Shown: positions 15,775 to 24,777, numbered from the stretch's first letter. The stretch: DNA of 64,000 nucleotides from Bdellovibrionaceae bacterium UBA2339 (GCA_002344785.1 DDUL01000047.1:5772-69771), one strand, 5' to 3'. Translations and numbers: made by a program. The notes: generated by a model from the sequence alone, not told the origin.

Positions 15775-17240
15775 GTGGTCGCTGGCTGATGGGTTGTGTG
15801 GTGTGCGGGGGGCTGGGCGTGTTGCTCGGCTTCTCGCTGGCCTCTGAGTCACTTCGACGACAACTCGTCAGTGAGGGTGCACGCGAAGCGCTGAAGGCCG
15901 CCAAGGTCACAACGGGGTTTGCGCCGGGCTCCTTCGATCCACTGTTAGGTCATGATGCGCGGTGGACTTGGAATCCTGGCTCGCGCTTAGCTTCCGAGGA
16001 AGTCGCGATTCGCGGTCAAAACTCGCCGGGATGTACGAAGTCGCCGGGCTGGCCGAAAGTGGAAGTGCCATTGGCACAGTATCACGCCGCCTTTGGCGGC
16101 GGACCCGGGCAAACTCCCGAGTTCGCCATTGAAGTTGATCCACGCGAAGTGTGCTTCACGCCCGGCTACGGAATTTGGGTGATCGCCCGAGCTGAGAATG
16201 GGAAAGTCGTCTACGCTCCTGACGCGATTTGGAGTCGCATCAACCGTATCGAAGTTTTGGAATCTGGCGTTCGCGTGAAGCTCATCACGCAAGTCGTCGG
16301 TACGCCGATCTATCATTGGCCCTCGCGGGCTCGTCCGCCGTTTCACCCCGGCGCGCGCGTTCTTCACCGCGCCAGTTTGTTGACTGAACTTCCTAAGATC
16401 GAATTGGTGATTGATACGCGCAGTCGGGAGGCGCAAGAGGCGTGGCCGCTTCGCGCACCTCTCGGTGCTCGGGTCGAACTGGCGACGGAGTCACAGCTTC
16501 GCCGTGAAACTTTGCATTGGCCTTATCACGCGAGTGCGGAATCGTTGGCCGATGCGAAGGCCGACTCCAGCGAGTTGCGACGAGCGAAACATGAAGAACT
16601 GGGCGATGAGTGGGAGTCGCAGATCTGGCAAGCGTGGGATCGTGAGAAAGCGATTTTGTTGATCGGACAAAATCCATCCGACTCGCGCGTGATCCGAGCC
16701 ATTGCGTGGTTGCACGAGGCCGGGTTCAAAAATCTGTTTTGGTTTTACGAAGGAGCGGACGCGTTCCATTGGCCGCAGAACGAAGTGCAGTTGATGGGCC
16801 TACCTGGACCCAACCTGTTTGCACCACTTCCGAAGGTTCAAGAGATGGTGCTGGCGAAGTCCGCCACGCTTGTGGATTTGCGTTCGCAGCAGGAATACCA
16901 ACGCCTTCGCCATCCTTTGGCGCTTCACATTCCCTATGAAGAGAATCGCCGCGATGAGTGGGGATTGATTCGCGGCTGGATGGCCATGGATGTGTTTCAG
17001 ATCTTGAGATCGGGAGATCGTTGGGATCTCGACCGAGTTCCCAAAGATCGCGACATCATTTTGTTCGCGACGGATCGTTATGACTGGCGCGCCGTGAAAG
17101 CGTTTTGGCGTCTTCGTCATCGAAGGCCTGAGCAGAGATTGGGTTTGGTCAAAGATGGCATGGCTGAGTTCGGACTTTGGAGTCGCATGCAGCCTGGCAA
17201 GATTCAGTTAGAAGGAAGTCACGTTCATGAAATTCAATAG
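15771..17240 (+). CDS. Membrane-anchored protein with two cysteine-less rhodanese-like domains
   Basis: About 489 residues from the ATG at 15771 that overlaps the preceding stop. One N-terminal hydrophobic helix (about residues 5-25) anchors it, so most of it is probably periplasmic. The middle part (about 50-210) is a beta-rich region of unknown type. Then comes a rhodanese-like half with Gln-Asn-Pro-Ser-Asp-Ser-Arg, Trp-Leu-His-Glu-Ala-Gly-Phe and Tyr-Glu-Gly-Ala-Asp-Ala-Phe. A second begins Leu-Val-Asp-Leu-Arg-Ser-Gln-Gln-Glu-Tyr and ends in Val-Lys-Asp-Gly-Met. In both, the active-site loop has no Cys (Gln-Asn-Pro and Ala-Thr-Asp in its place), so sulfur transfer is unlikely. A binding or scaffolding role is inferred. 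The next gene starts 14 bases before its stop. Confidence 0.6.
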   Translation: MSGRWLMGCVVCGGLGVLLGFSLASESLRRQLVSEGAREALKAAKVTTGFAPGSFDPLLGHDARWTWNPGSRLASEEVAIRGQNSPGCTKSPGWPKVEVPLAQYHAAFGGGPGQTPEFAIEVDPREVCFTPGYGIWVIARAENGKVVYAPDAIWSRINRIEVLESGVRVKLITQVVGTPIYHWPSRARPPFHPGARVLHRASLLTELPKIELVIDTRSREAQEAWPLRAPLGARVELATESQLRRETLHWPYHASAESLADAKADSSELRRAKHEELGDEWESQIWQAWDREKAILLIGQNPSDSRVIRAIAWLHEAGFKNLFWFYEGADAFHWPQNEVQLMGLPGPNLFAPLPKVQEMVLAKSATLVDLRSQQEYQRLRHPLALHIPYEENRRDEWGLIRGWMAMDVFQILRSGDRWDLDRVPKDRDIILFATDRYDWRAVKAFWRLRHRRPEQRLGLVKDGMAEFGLWSRMQPGKIQLEGSHVHEIQ

Positions 17241-18462
17241 TCTTCATCATTACTCCGCACTGAGGCCACAAGCAGGGACTTCGTCTTTGTGGCTGGTTTT
17301 TTGGAGCATCTCTGTAGGGATGTTCTGGGGCGCTCCCAGCCACGCTCAAGTTCAAGTTCAAGCTCAAGCTCAGACTCAGACTCTGGCGGCGACGAAGCCT
17401 ACTGTGAAATCCGTCAAGCCGCCTCAGCTGAAGGTCTTGCATGAAGGTCGCGATGTGATTTGGGGCTTTGATTTTTTGAGTGAAAATGAAGTCGTGCTGA
17501 CGGAGCGAAAGGGTGAGCTCAAGATTCTTCGTTTGGATGTCCCGACTTCGCAAGCTTCGCGTGTCATCCGCGTCGAGGGAGCGCCAAAAGTTTGGGCCAA
17601 AGGTCAAGGTGGCTTGTTGGATGTGCGCGTGCATCCTGAAAAGAAAAACTGGATCTATCTGACCTACTCAGCGCCTCTCGCAAAAGGCGGCGCGACGGCT
17701 CTGGGCTTGGGGCGAATTGAGCGCGAGGCCAAAGGCGCTCGGCTCGTGGAGTGGCGCGAGCTGTTTCGTTCGGATGCGGGCGGGACAAGCGGTGTGCACT
17801 TTGGATCGCGCATTGAGTTTCGGCGCGAGGCCAATGCCTGGTGGCTCTACATGAGCATCGGCGATCGCGATGAACGTGACCTCGCTCAGTCTCTCAAAGC
17901 TCATAATGGTAAAATTCTTCGCCTCAATCTCGAAGGACGAGCAGGCTCAGACAATCCGTTTGCCGGTCAGGCCCAAGCTCATGCTGAAATTTGGTCGCTC
18001 GGACATCGATCGCCGCAGGGCTTGGCGCGAAATCCGACGACGGATGAATTGTGGATGGCGGAGATGGGGCCGCGAGGCGGTGACGAGCTGAACCTTGTGA
18101 AGCGTGGTGCGAACTACGGCTGGCCGAAGCTCACCTACGGTCGCGAGTATTGGGGTCCCTCAATTGGTGAAGGTGCAACCCAAGCCGGTTTTGAATCTCC
18201 CGTCGCGCATTGGGTGCCGTCGATCTCGCCATCGGGAATGGCATGGGTCAGCTCGGACAAAATCCCGGCTTGGAAGGGAAGTCTGTTGATGGGCACATTG
18301 AGCGGCACACATGTGCGGCGACTTGTGCTCAAGGGCGCGCAGGTGAGCCAACAAGAAGTGTTGTTCGCCGATCAGGGCCAGAGGTTTCGAGCGCTTCGCG
18401 AAGGTCCCGATGGCTGGATGTATTTTGCGACAGACGCTGGCCTTCTCGGCCGCATTGAATGA
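17227..18462 (+). CDS. PQQ-dependent aldose sugar dehydrogenase family protein (YliI/Asd-like)
   Basis: 411 residues with a signal peptide ending at Ser-His-Ala, then a Gln-Ala-Gln-Val low-complexity tail before the domain. The six-bladed propeller of soluble PQQ glucose/aldose dehydrogenases is recognisable. Trp-Gly-Phe-Asp-Phe begins it, followed by Gly-Gly-Leu-Leu-Asp-Val-x-Val-His-Pro, Gly-x-His-Phe-Gly-Ser-Arg-Ile, Ser-Ile-Gly-Asp-Arg, Asn-Gly-Lys-Ile-Leu-Arg, Gly-His-Arg-x-Pro-Gln-Gly-Leu and Glu-Met-Gly-Pro-Arg-Gly-Gly-Asp-Glu-Leu-Asn. The His and Arg in these blocks match the catalytic and PQQ-contacting positions of the family. It would oxidise aldoses in the periplasm if PQQ is available. 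I see no PQQ synthesis genes here. The ATG has AAGGAAG upstream and overlaps the previous gene, suggesting an operon from 15235. Confidence 0.9.
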   Translation: MKFNSLHHYSALRPQAGTSSLWLVFWSISVGMFWGAPSHAQVQVQAQAQTQTLAATKPTVKSVKPPQLKVLHEGRDVIWGFDFLSENEVVLTERKGELKILRLDVPTSQASRVIRVEGAPKVWAKGQGGLLDVRVHPEKKNWIYLTYSAPLAKGGATALGLGRIEREAKGARLVEWRELFRSDAGGTSGVHFGSRIEFRREANAWWLYMSIGDRDERDLAQSLKAHNGKILRLNLEGRAGSDNPFAGQAQAHAEIWSLGHRSPQGLARNPTTDELWMAEMGPRGGDELNLVKRGANYGWPKLTYGREYWGPSIGEGATQAGFESPVAHWVPSISPSGMAWVSSDKIPAWKGSLLMGTLSGTHVRRLVLKGAQVSQQEVLFADQGQRFRALREGPDGWMYFATDAGLLGRIE

Positions 18463-18571
18463 TCGAGCCGATCATCTCGACTGTAAATTGTCCAAACTGG
18501 TCCTGAAGAGACTTCGGTGAATGTGCCGAAGCTCGAAGCACCCCCCATGACTCTGCTAGGTCTGTCTTCGA

Positions 18572-20140
18572 ATGCGGGAGGTGGGCGTGCGGGGGCAGGT
18601 CAATCAAATCGAAGCGCGGCCAGCATGCTGGCCAGAGATCTTTGAGAAAGTGGGCGAGGCCACGGCTTCGTTCGAGCGTCTTCGCGAGCCGAATCTTCGT
18701 CGCCCGATCTTGAGCCGACTTTTACTTCTCTTGCCGTTTCTACTTTTGAGTGGAGCCGCACAGGCGACTCAGGCACAGGTGCCCGAAGTTCGCGAAGCTG
18801 TTGTTGTCGGCGGCGGCTTGGCGGGTCTATCGGCGACTCGCGATCTGATTCGGGCGGGCGTCGATGCGATCATCTTTGAAGGCCAGGATCGATTTGGTGG
18901 TCGGGTCATGACTGTCGATGATCCTTTCGGCCTAGGCCTGCGCATTAATGCCGGTGCGGAGTTGGTCGACTCGACACACACGGAGATCCGCGCATTGGCT
19001 CGTGAGCTGAATGTGATGATCGTCGATCGTCCCGTGGCCAGTATTGAAAATCGCGTTGAGCAAAATGGTCGTTGGGTCAGTGAGTCGGACTACTTGCGAG
19101 CCGTCTCGACCCAAGATGCTCGCGCGCTCTCGGCTCTGGCCAAGTGGAGTGCAACTGAAGACGTGAGTTTGGCTCACAAGCTTCGATCCGTTGGCGCTAG
19201 CGCGATGTTGCAGGAGTATGTGGCGCGAGCCGTGGAGAGCGAGTGGGGGAGATCGACTGAGCAACTGAATCGGCAGGTCTTCTTTGATACTTTTGGCGTA
19301 ACGGCGGAGCCAAGCACGCGGGGGCCGCCGACTTGGCGAATTGAGCTGCTGCCCCACAATGACGAGAAGTCATTTTTTGCTCGTGGCTCGGAGTCACTGG
19401 TCGAAGCCCTGGTGCAGAAGATTCCTGAATCAAGTCGTGCACTCGGGTGGAAACTTAAGAGTCTCGAAGAAAGACTTTTGTCTGCGACGGCAAATTCGGC
19501 AAGTCGCAATCAACGCACAAGATACCGACTCACCTTGCAAAATGATCGCGGGGAAACTCGCGTCGTTGAAACAGGCAAAGTTATTCTTGCGATGCCAGAG
19601 GCCTCGCTTCGAGAAGTTGCCTTCAAAGTTCCCGGGCTTCCACAAGATGTTTCGCGATCCAACTCGCAGTGGGCACGAAACTCGAAAATTGTATTGTACT
19701 TTAAGGCGCGCGACTGGGCGCCCTTTGCTGGACTTGCTCGAGATCCTCGCGGTGGACTTGCCTACCAGATGTGGGACTCCAGTCTCGACGCGCGAGGCCC
19801 TGGCGCGGCGATCACCTTGTACACGGGTCGGCTGGCGAATCGTGCGCAAGTTGAATCTGCCGTTCAGCATGCGTTGAACTTGCTTCGCTCTCGGGGCGAA
19901 GGGGCGCACTACGTCGGCTATGCCACGCATGAGTGGGAGAGATCCTATCCCGGTGCTGATCGTCCTGGGCCGAAGCGCGAAGCCTCACGTGTCCAACGGC
20001 ATGGCGAGATTTATTTCGCGGGCGATGCGTGGAGTGAGTCCCACAAGGGCTATATGAATGGCGCGGTTGAGGCCGGTCGGGCTCGCGCATTGGAGATCTT
20101 GTTGACCTCGGGCCGCCAGTGCGCGGTGATGTTTCGCTGA
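18572..20140 (+). CDS. Exported FAD-dependent amine oxidase family protein
   Basis: Up to 522 residues. A Rossmann dinucleotide motif (Val-Val-Gly-Gly-Gly-Leu-Ala-Gly-Leu) with Phe-Glu-Gly-Gln-Asp-Arg-Phe-Gly-Gly-Arg directly after it is the flavin amine oxidase signature. The C-terminus has Tyr-Phe-Ala-Gly-Asp-Ala-Trp and Gly-Tyr-Met-Asn-Gly-Ala-Val-Glu-Ala-Gly, the FAD-closing motif of monoamine oxidase and phytoene desaturase relatives. A hydrophobic Leu-rich stretch just before the domain looks like a signal peptide, and its arginines could be a weak Tat-like start. The true start is unclear. The ATG at 18572 gives a long polar n-region, and a GTG at about 18650 is possible. The substrate is unknown. 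It is followed at 45 bases by an alcohol dehydrogenase. Confidence 0.85.
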   Translation: MREVGVRGQVNQIEARPACWPEIFEKVGEATASFERLREPNLRRPILSRLLLLLPFLLLSGAAQATQAQVPEVREAVVVGGGLAGLSATRDLIRAGVDAIIFEGQDRFGGRVMTVDDPFGLGLRINAGAELVDSTHTEIRALARELNVMIVDRPVASIENRVEQNGRWVSESDYLRAVSTQDARALSALAKWSATEDVSLAHKLRSVGASAMLQEYVARAVESEWGRSTEQLNRQVFFDTFGVTAEPSTRGPPTWRIELLPHNDEKSFFARGSESLVEALVQKIPESSRALGWKLKSLEERLLSATANSASRNQRTRYRLTLQNDRGETRVVETGKVILAMPEASLREVAFKVPGLPQDVSRSNSQWARNSKIVLYFKARDWAPFAGLARDPRGGLAYQMWDSSLDARGPGAAITLYTGRLANRAQVESAVQHALNLLRSRGEGAHYVGYATHEWERSYPGADRPGPKREASRVQRHGEIYFAGDAWSESHKGYMNGAVEAGRARALEILLTSGRQCAVMFR

Positions 20141-20184
20141 CATTCTTTAGACAGCGAAGTGGCCAACGTGGCCGAGGTGATCTG

Positions 20185-21258
20185 ATGCGCAATCCTGCTG
20201 ACTCATCGACTATGAATTCAGGTGTTCAAGCTCGCGCCTACGCGGCGTTTGATACGACCTCACCGCTAAAGCCCTTCGCATTCCAGCGCCGCTCACCTGA
20301 AAAGACGGATGTGCAAATCAAAATTTTGTTTTGTGGCATTTGTCATTCCGATCTCCATTGGGTGAAGGGAGACTGGGGGCCGCAGACTTATCCCGTGGTG
20401 CCTGGCCATGAGATCGTTGGACGTGTTGAGTCGGTCGGAAGCGGAGTTCAAAAATTCAAAGTTGGCGATCTTGTCGGCGTCGGTTGTCTTGTGGATTCTT
20501 GTCGGAGTTGTGTCAACTGCCAGGAAGATGAAGAGCAGTACTGCGAGCGTGGGGGCACGTTCACCTATGGCTCGCGCGATCCTCGAGGAGGGATCACACA
20601 GGGCGGATACGCATCCCACATTGTGGTCGAGGAACGCTTCGTCCTTCGCGTTCCGGAGAAACTTTCTCCAGCCGCAGCCGCGCCCCTTCTCTGCGCCGGC
20701 ATCACCACATACTCCCCGCTGAAGCATTGGAACACAGGACCAGGCACACAGGTGGCCGTCGCGGGCTTAGGTGGTTTGGGTCATATGGCGGTCAAGATTG
20801 CTCGTGCCATGGGCGCGCATGTGACCGTGCTTTCGACATCGACAAAGAAGCAAAAGGACGCCGAACGCCTCGGTGCGCACGACTTCATCGCCCTTTCGAG
20901 TGAACGGGACTTTGCCCAAGCGGCGAAGAAGTTTGATCTCATCATCAACACCATTTCGGCTTCGCATAGCTATGATGCATATCTGAGCCTGTTGAAGAAG
21001 AATGGCACGATGGTGCTGGTGGGACTTCCCGGCCCTCAGCCTGTGCAAGCCTTTAGCTTGGTTGGTGGACGTCGTCGTTTGGCGGGATCCCTCATTGGTG
21101 GACTTCGTGAAACTCAAGAGATGCTGGACTTCTGTAGTCAGCATGGCATCGCCGCGGAAGTTGAAACCGTAAAGCCTGAGCAGATCAATTCGGCCTATGA
21201 ACGACTGTTGAAGAACGATGTTCAATATCGATTTGTCATCGACCTTCAGGAAATTTGA
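20185..21258 (+). CDS. Zinc-dependent alcohol dehydrogenase, YahK/CAD-like
   Basis: 357 residues from the ATG at 20185, which has GAGGTGA upstream; an ATG at 20212 is possible. Catalytic zinc ligands are seen in Cys-Gly-Ile-Cys-His-Ser-Asp and Gly-His-Glu-Ile-Val-Gly, and the structural zinc site in the Cys-x2-Cys-x2-Cys-x7-Cys cluster (Asp-Ser-Cys-Arg-Ser-Cys-Val-Asn-Cys). Gly-Leu-Gly-Gly-Leu-Gly-His binds the cofactor, and Ser-Thr-Ser-Thr-Lys-Lys after the second strand suggests NADPH preference. The pattern matches the cinnamyl-alcohol-dehydrogenase-like aldehyde reductase group (YahK). It probably reduces a range of aldehydes to alcohols in the cytoplasm. It is convergent with creC and the last 23 bases overlap creC. 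Confidence 0.93.
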   Translation: MRNPADSSTMNSGVQARAYAAFDTTSPLKPFAFQRRSPEKTDVQIKILFCGICHSDLHWVKGDWGPQTYPVVPGHEIVGRVESVGSGVQKFKVGDLVGVGCLVDSCRSCVNCQEDEEQYCERGGTFTYGSRDPRGGITQGGYASHIVVEERFVLRVPEKLSPAAAAPLLCAGITTYSPLKHWNTGPGTQVAVAGLGGLGHMAVKIARAMGAHVTVLSTSTKKQKDAERLGAHDFIALSSERDFAQAAKKFDLIINTISASHSYDAYLSLLKKNGTMVLVGLPGPQPVQAFSLVGGRRRLAGSLIGGLRETQEMLDFCSQHGIAAEVETVKPEQINSAYERLLKNDVQYRFVIDLQEI

Positions 21259-22714
21259 GAACAGCGCGGCAGCCGTTGGGATGCTTGGCGTGAAGTTCAA
21301 AGCTTCCGCCGTGAAGCTGCATGATCTCGTGGACAAAGCTGAGACCAAGGCCCGAACTTTTCTTTCCGGTTCGCGGCCGTTCCGTTGAGAAAAATCGCTC
21401 GGTGGCGCGTTCGCGAGCAAAGTCGGGAATTCCCACTCCGTCATCCTCCACTTCGATTCGCGTTTGCCCGTCACTCTGGAGCACGCGAATTCCGATTACG
21501 AGAGATTGATCGCGCGCGAAGTCGATGGCATTTTGAACGAGATTCGCCAGCGCACGCCACACCAAGAAGCGTTCGCCATACATACTGAGAGATTCATCCA
21601 CTTCAATTTTGATCTGACTTTGGGCGCGCGCACGGATCTGGGATTGAAACGACTCCAGCACTTCGTCGACGAGAAGACTCACGCTGAAGCGCTCGCCATT
21701 GAGTCGGCCTTCACGGGCCTCAAGTGAAGCCAATTCCAACAATCGATCCGCCAAATCTCGCAGGCGCTTGGCATCTCCTTCGATATTCTGCAAGAGCTGC
21801 TGCCGATTCTCTGGCGTCAGCTGATTGGCACTGAGAAGCTCCGAAGCCCCGAGAATGCCGGTCAGTGGTGATTTCATCTCATGCGTCAGATTGTGCACGT
21901 AGTTCTCAATGTACTGTTTGGCATCGAGCCGCCGGCGCAGTGACTCGATCGAATCGGCCAAAAAGCCAATCTCGTCTTGTGCAAGCTGCGGCCTTTGTAG
22001 TGGGCCTGTGCGACCCAAGTTCTCGACGTGGTTCTTCAGGCGACGAACTGGACGTGAGATCCAATAAGTCGCGAACAATGACAACGGCAAAGCGACAATC
22101 AGAAGCGTGAGAAGTAAAAGTCCGCCCAAAAGCTTTTGATTTCGCTGAATCTGTGTTGCGACACTTTCAACAGGCTTGCCAATGGAGAGGACGCCTCCGA
22201 TCTTGCCATTGAGCACGATGGGTGCGGCAATAAAGTGAATGGAAGTGCGAGGGTCATCTGGGTTTTCACGCGTGGCTCGTGCTCCGTAGCGACCCTTCAA
22301 CGTTAAGGCGACATCGCGCCATCGGCTGAAGTCCGAACCGACGGGCTCCCGAGCTTCGGAGTCGAGTAAGAGTCGGCCTTCGGCATCGGTGATGAAAATC
22401 CTGAGACGAAGATGCGAGCTTCGGTCCACGGAGTTGCGACCTTGAAACTTGGTCGACTTCAACATCTGAAGCGACTGCGCGAACTCGTCCACAGCGCGCC
22501 GAAGCGAGCCTTGAGTCTGCGCGCGTGCGGCCAGATCTGAGGCGAGCACTCGACTTGTGTCGATGAGTGTCAGTTCAACGGCTTCAAGAAATTGAGGTCG
22601 CAGTTCCCGATACACTCCAAGCGCCACAAGCCCGACGCTCGCAACGCTCAACACAGCGAAGCTGATCACCAATCGGGTTTGCAGTTTGAGATTACGAAGA
22701 ACCGCCCGACTCAT
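21236..22714 (-). CDS. creC: Sensor histidine kinase CreC
   Basis: 492 residues with a transmembrane helix at about 15-35, a periplasmic sensor region to about 190, a second helix at about 195-217, and HAMP at 218-270. His278 lies in Thr-His-Glu-Met-Lys-Ser-Pro-Leu, followed by a HATPase domain with Asn-Leu-Val-Gln-Asn-Ala-Ile-Asp and Gly-Leu-Gly-Leu-Ser-Phe. The periplasmic Arg-Ile-Phe-Ile-Thr-Asp, Gly-Arg-Leu-Leu-Leu-Asp-Ser and Arg-Tyr-Gly-Ala-Arg-Ala-Thr-Arg blocks are the CreC-type sensor signature. It phosphorylates the response regulator encoded just before it. The ATG overlaps the creB stop by four bases. The stimulus is probably metabolic, as known for CreC, but the sequence does not show it. 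Confidence 0.93.
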   Translation of the reverse strand: MSRAVLRNLKLQTRLVISFAVLSVASVGLVALGVYRELRPQFLEAVELTLIDTSRVLASDLAARAQTQGSLRRAVDEFAQSLQMLKSTKFQGRNSVDRSSHLRLRIFITDAEGRLLLDSEAREPVGSDFSRWRDVALTLKGRYGARATRENPDDPRTSIHFIAAPIVLNGKIGGVLSIGKPVESVATQIQRNQKLLGGLLLLTLLIVALPLSLFATYWISRPVRRLKNHVENLGRTGPLQRPQLAQDEIGFLADSIESLRRRLDAKQYIENYVHNLTHEMKSPLTGILGASELLSANQLTPENRQQLLQNIEGDAKRLRDLADRLLELASLEAREGRLNGERFSVSLLVDEVLESFQSQIRARAQSQIKIEVDESLSMYGERFLVWRALANLVQNAIDFARDQSLVIGIRVLQSDGQTRIEVEDDGVGIPDFARERATERFFSTERPRTGKKSSGLGLSFVHEIMQLHGGSFELHAKHPNGCRAVLKFPEGR

Positions 22715-23391
22715 TTTCCGGTCTCGCTCAATGAATAACCCAGGCCGCGATGTGTTTGAATCGGCGAGAGATCAGGACGCACTTCTTTGAGCTTGGCGCG
22801 CAAAGATTTGATATGTGCATCGACTGTGCGCTCGAGACTCATTTCAGGATCATCCCAAAGGCTTTGCATGAGCTGGGCTCGGGAAAAGACAACTCCCGGC
22901 CGTCGAATGAGAAGTTCCAGCAACTTAAATTCGTAACGCGAAAGTTCCAGCGGCTTGCCGTCAAAACTGATCCGAAATTTTTCGTGATCCACCTGAAATA
23001 AGCCCCAGCGATCCGTTGGCGCGGCTTTGCGTCCCCTTTGTCCCAGAGCTCGCACACGCAGGGTCAGTTCTCGAGGACTGAAGGGCTTTGTCAGGTAGTC
23101 GTCGGCTCCCAGTTCAAAACCCACGATCTTATCCACCTCACTTGCACGTGCGGTCAAAAACAGTATGGGTGTTTGATCGGTTCGTCGAAGTTCACGGCAA
23201 AAATCAAATCCACTTTGATCCGGCAGTCCGACATCGAGAACAATGACGGCGTAGTGATCGCGACTCATCTGCAGTCGCGCTTCACCGACGGTTTTGGCGT
23301 GAGTCAAAGAAAGGCCCTCCTGCTGGAGGGCCATGCGCACGTTGTCGGCAATCGAAATTTCATCTTCGACCAACAACACTTTGAAACTCAT
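22711..23391 (-). CDS. creB: Response regulator CreB (OmpR/PhoB type)
   Basis: 226 residues. The receiver domain has the acidic pocket Glu-Asp-Glu, phospho-acceptor Asp53 (Val-Leu-Asp-Val-Gly-Leu-Pro) and Lys102 (Leu-Thr-Lys-Pro-Phe). The winged-helix domain ends in Arg-Thr-Val-Asp-Ala-His-Ile-Lys-Ser-Leu-Arg and Gly-Leu-Gly-Tyr-Ser-Leu, as in OmpR/PhoB proteins. The frame is open upstream to 23691 inside creD, but the ATG at 23391 overlaps the creD TGA as ATGA and restores the family start Met-Ser-Phe-Lys-Val-Leu-Leu-Val-Glu-Asp. It should bind TTCAC-N6-TTCAC direct repeats. Two overlapping copies lie in front of creD, so the operon is probably self-regulated. Confidence 0.93.
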   Translation of the reverse strand: MSFKVLLVEDEISIADNVRMALQQEGLSLTHAKTVGEARLQMSRDHYAVIVLDVGLPDQSGFDFCRELRRTDQTPILFLTARASEVDKIVGFELGADDYLTKPFSPRELTLRVRALGQRGRKAAPTDRWGLFQVDHEKFRISFDGKPLELSRYEFKLLELLIRRPGVVFSRAQLMQSLWDDPEMSLERTVDAHIKSLRAKLKEVRPDLSPIQTHRGLGYSLSETGK

Positions 23392-24743
23392 GCTTCTGAC
23401 CTCAGTGACGCGGATGATTGACCAGCGATGCTCTGCGTGTCGAATTCGCCATCGGTGGGTGATGCGCCAAATGTCCGTGTCCAATTCACTCGCATGGTCA
23501 TCAGCATAAAGGCCGACAGTGCCAGGAACAAGGAGATCGCACCGATCAGCAGGGCAAAGTCTTCGCTGGAGAGCATCGTGTACACGAGGGCATCGATGGC
23601 GATCAGAATCGTGGCGAGGACAGAAGTCTGTCGCGCCTTGGCGCCGATGCCTTTGAAGTAAATGAGCAGCAGCGCTAAGACGGCCGTGCACCCGGCCACA
23701 TAACTCATCGCGAAGCCCAGGTGCTCGCTCAGTGCGAGAAGAAGGATGTAGAAGGCGCTGAGGGGTAGCGTCATGAGCAAGTAGTGCAAGCCGTGCAGGC
23801 GAAGCGTCCAGAGTGTTTCCATCAGAAAGAGTGAAGTGAGCAGGAGAAGAATGATCAGACTTGAATATTTCAAGGCGCGCTCAGTTTGCGAGTAGATGTT
23901 GACGGGGCTCACGTGCCCAATGCTGATGCTTTGATTGTTTTGACTTTGCATCAGCGACCAAGTGGCAGTGAAGCCATCGGCGGTGATGTTTTGCGTGATC
24001 GGCAGCTGCCCGCCGAAGCTGGGGTGCGGCCACCTCGACGTCATGTTCAACTTCAGTCTCTCGGCCGGAATGCGAAAGTCCACACCGGCAAATCCGTTGA
24101 GCTTCAGATCCATTTCAAAACTCACCGTCTCGCCGAGGGGAAGATCTTCAAGTTGGGCCTCGAAGCCCTTTTCGGTTCGATTGAGTCGCGCGGGTTTGCC
24201 GTTGAGCTTGAAGCTAAACTCGTGAATCGACGCACTCGTTGGCAAATCCCACACAAGCTTTTGACCACCGGCGATGAGCACTTCGTTGGACTTTCGGGGT
24301 TGAACGTCGCGTGGCAAGCGAAACTCTCCCAACATCTTCATATTGGCCTTGTAGATCGGAATTTTGAAGATGCCTCGCTCGCGGACTTCGATGTCGTCCG
24401 ACCAGGTGATCTCGACGAGCTCTGGATTCAAAAGACGTTGATCTTCGTGCCAGACGATCCGCTGACCCTTTTCGGTCTCTTCGGTTTGTGGGTACTGAAA
24501 GGGAATCACGAACTGCAGTCCTTGGATCTGGTGCCGATCGGCCCAGCCGGCGACAACACTTTGCTGAGCTTCGGCCTCATAGGTTCGGCGCTCGTGCACC
24601 ACGGATCGAATGAAGCAGCTGGGCGTGTTGGCGACGAGCAAGAGCCCGCCCAACGTGAGGAGCTTTAGCCAAAGCGAAGCTCGGGCAGAGCGCGAGTGGG
24701 GTTGAGTTGCGTGTGATGATGACGGGGACTGAGCTGATGTCAT
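23388..24743 (-). CDS. creD: Inner membrane protein CreD
   Basis: 451 residues. A helix at about residues 25-45 is followed by a 250-residue periplasmic beta-rich domain (Val-Val-Ala-Gly-Trp-Ala, Leu-Leu-Asn-Pro-Glu, Ile-Tyr-Lys-Ala-Asn-Met, Phe-x-Gly-x-Leu-Pro-Ile-x-Gln). Five or six C-terminal helices follow, with Leu-His-Gly-Leu-His-Tyr-Leu-Leu-Met and Leu-Leu-Ala-Leu-Ser-Glu-His-Leu-Gly-Phe between them. That layout and the His-Tyr-Leu-Leu-x-Gly/Thr-Leu-x-Leu and Ser-Glu-His motifs are CreD. In enterobacteria creD is a major CreBC target linked to envelope stress, beta-lactam tolerance and colicin sensitivity. Here creD is the first gene of the operon, not the last. GGAGG lies four bases before the ATG but inside a 9-bp hairpin. 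Confidence 0.93.
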   Translation of the reverse strand: MTSAQSPSSSHATQPHSRSARASLWLKLLTLGGLLLVANTPSCFIRSVVHERRTYEAEAQQSVVAGWADRHQIQGLQFVIPFQYPQTEETEKGQRIVWHEDQRLLNPELVEITWSDDIEVRERGIFKIPIYKANMKMLGEFRLPRDVQPRKSNEVLIAGGQKLVWDLPTSASIHEFSFKLNGKPARLNRTEKGFEAQLEDLPLGETVSFEMDLKLNGFAGVDFRIPAERLKLNMTSRWPHPSFGGQLPITQNITADGFTATWSLMQSQNNQSISIGHVSPVNIYSQTERALKYSSLIILLLLTSLFLMETLWTLRLHGLHYLLMTLPLSAFYILLLALSEHLGFAMSYVAGCTAVLALLLIYFKGIGAKARQTSVLATILIAIDALVYTMLSSEDFALLIGAISLFLALSAFMLMTMRVNWTRTFGASPTDGEFDTQSIAGQSSASLRSEA

Positions 24744-24745
24744 GT

Positions 24746-24773
24746 GACCTCCATGGAATTTAGGATGGAGGTC
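24746..24773 (-). promoter_or_regulatory. Hairpin covering the creD ribosome-binding site
   Basis: GACCTCCAT at 24746-24754 and ATGGAGGTC at 24765-24773 form a perfect 9-bp stem around a 10-base loop. On the creD mRNA the 3' arm contains GGAGG, the only ribosome-binding site for the ATG at 24743. If the transcript starts upstream of the hairpin, the site would be masked, which would keep creD translation low. Confidence 0.55.
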
Positions 24774-24777
24774 GAGT

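Noticed and set aside
23392..23691. N-terminal extension of creB
   Set aside because: It is the other frame of creD; the ATGA overlap and family start mark 23391.
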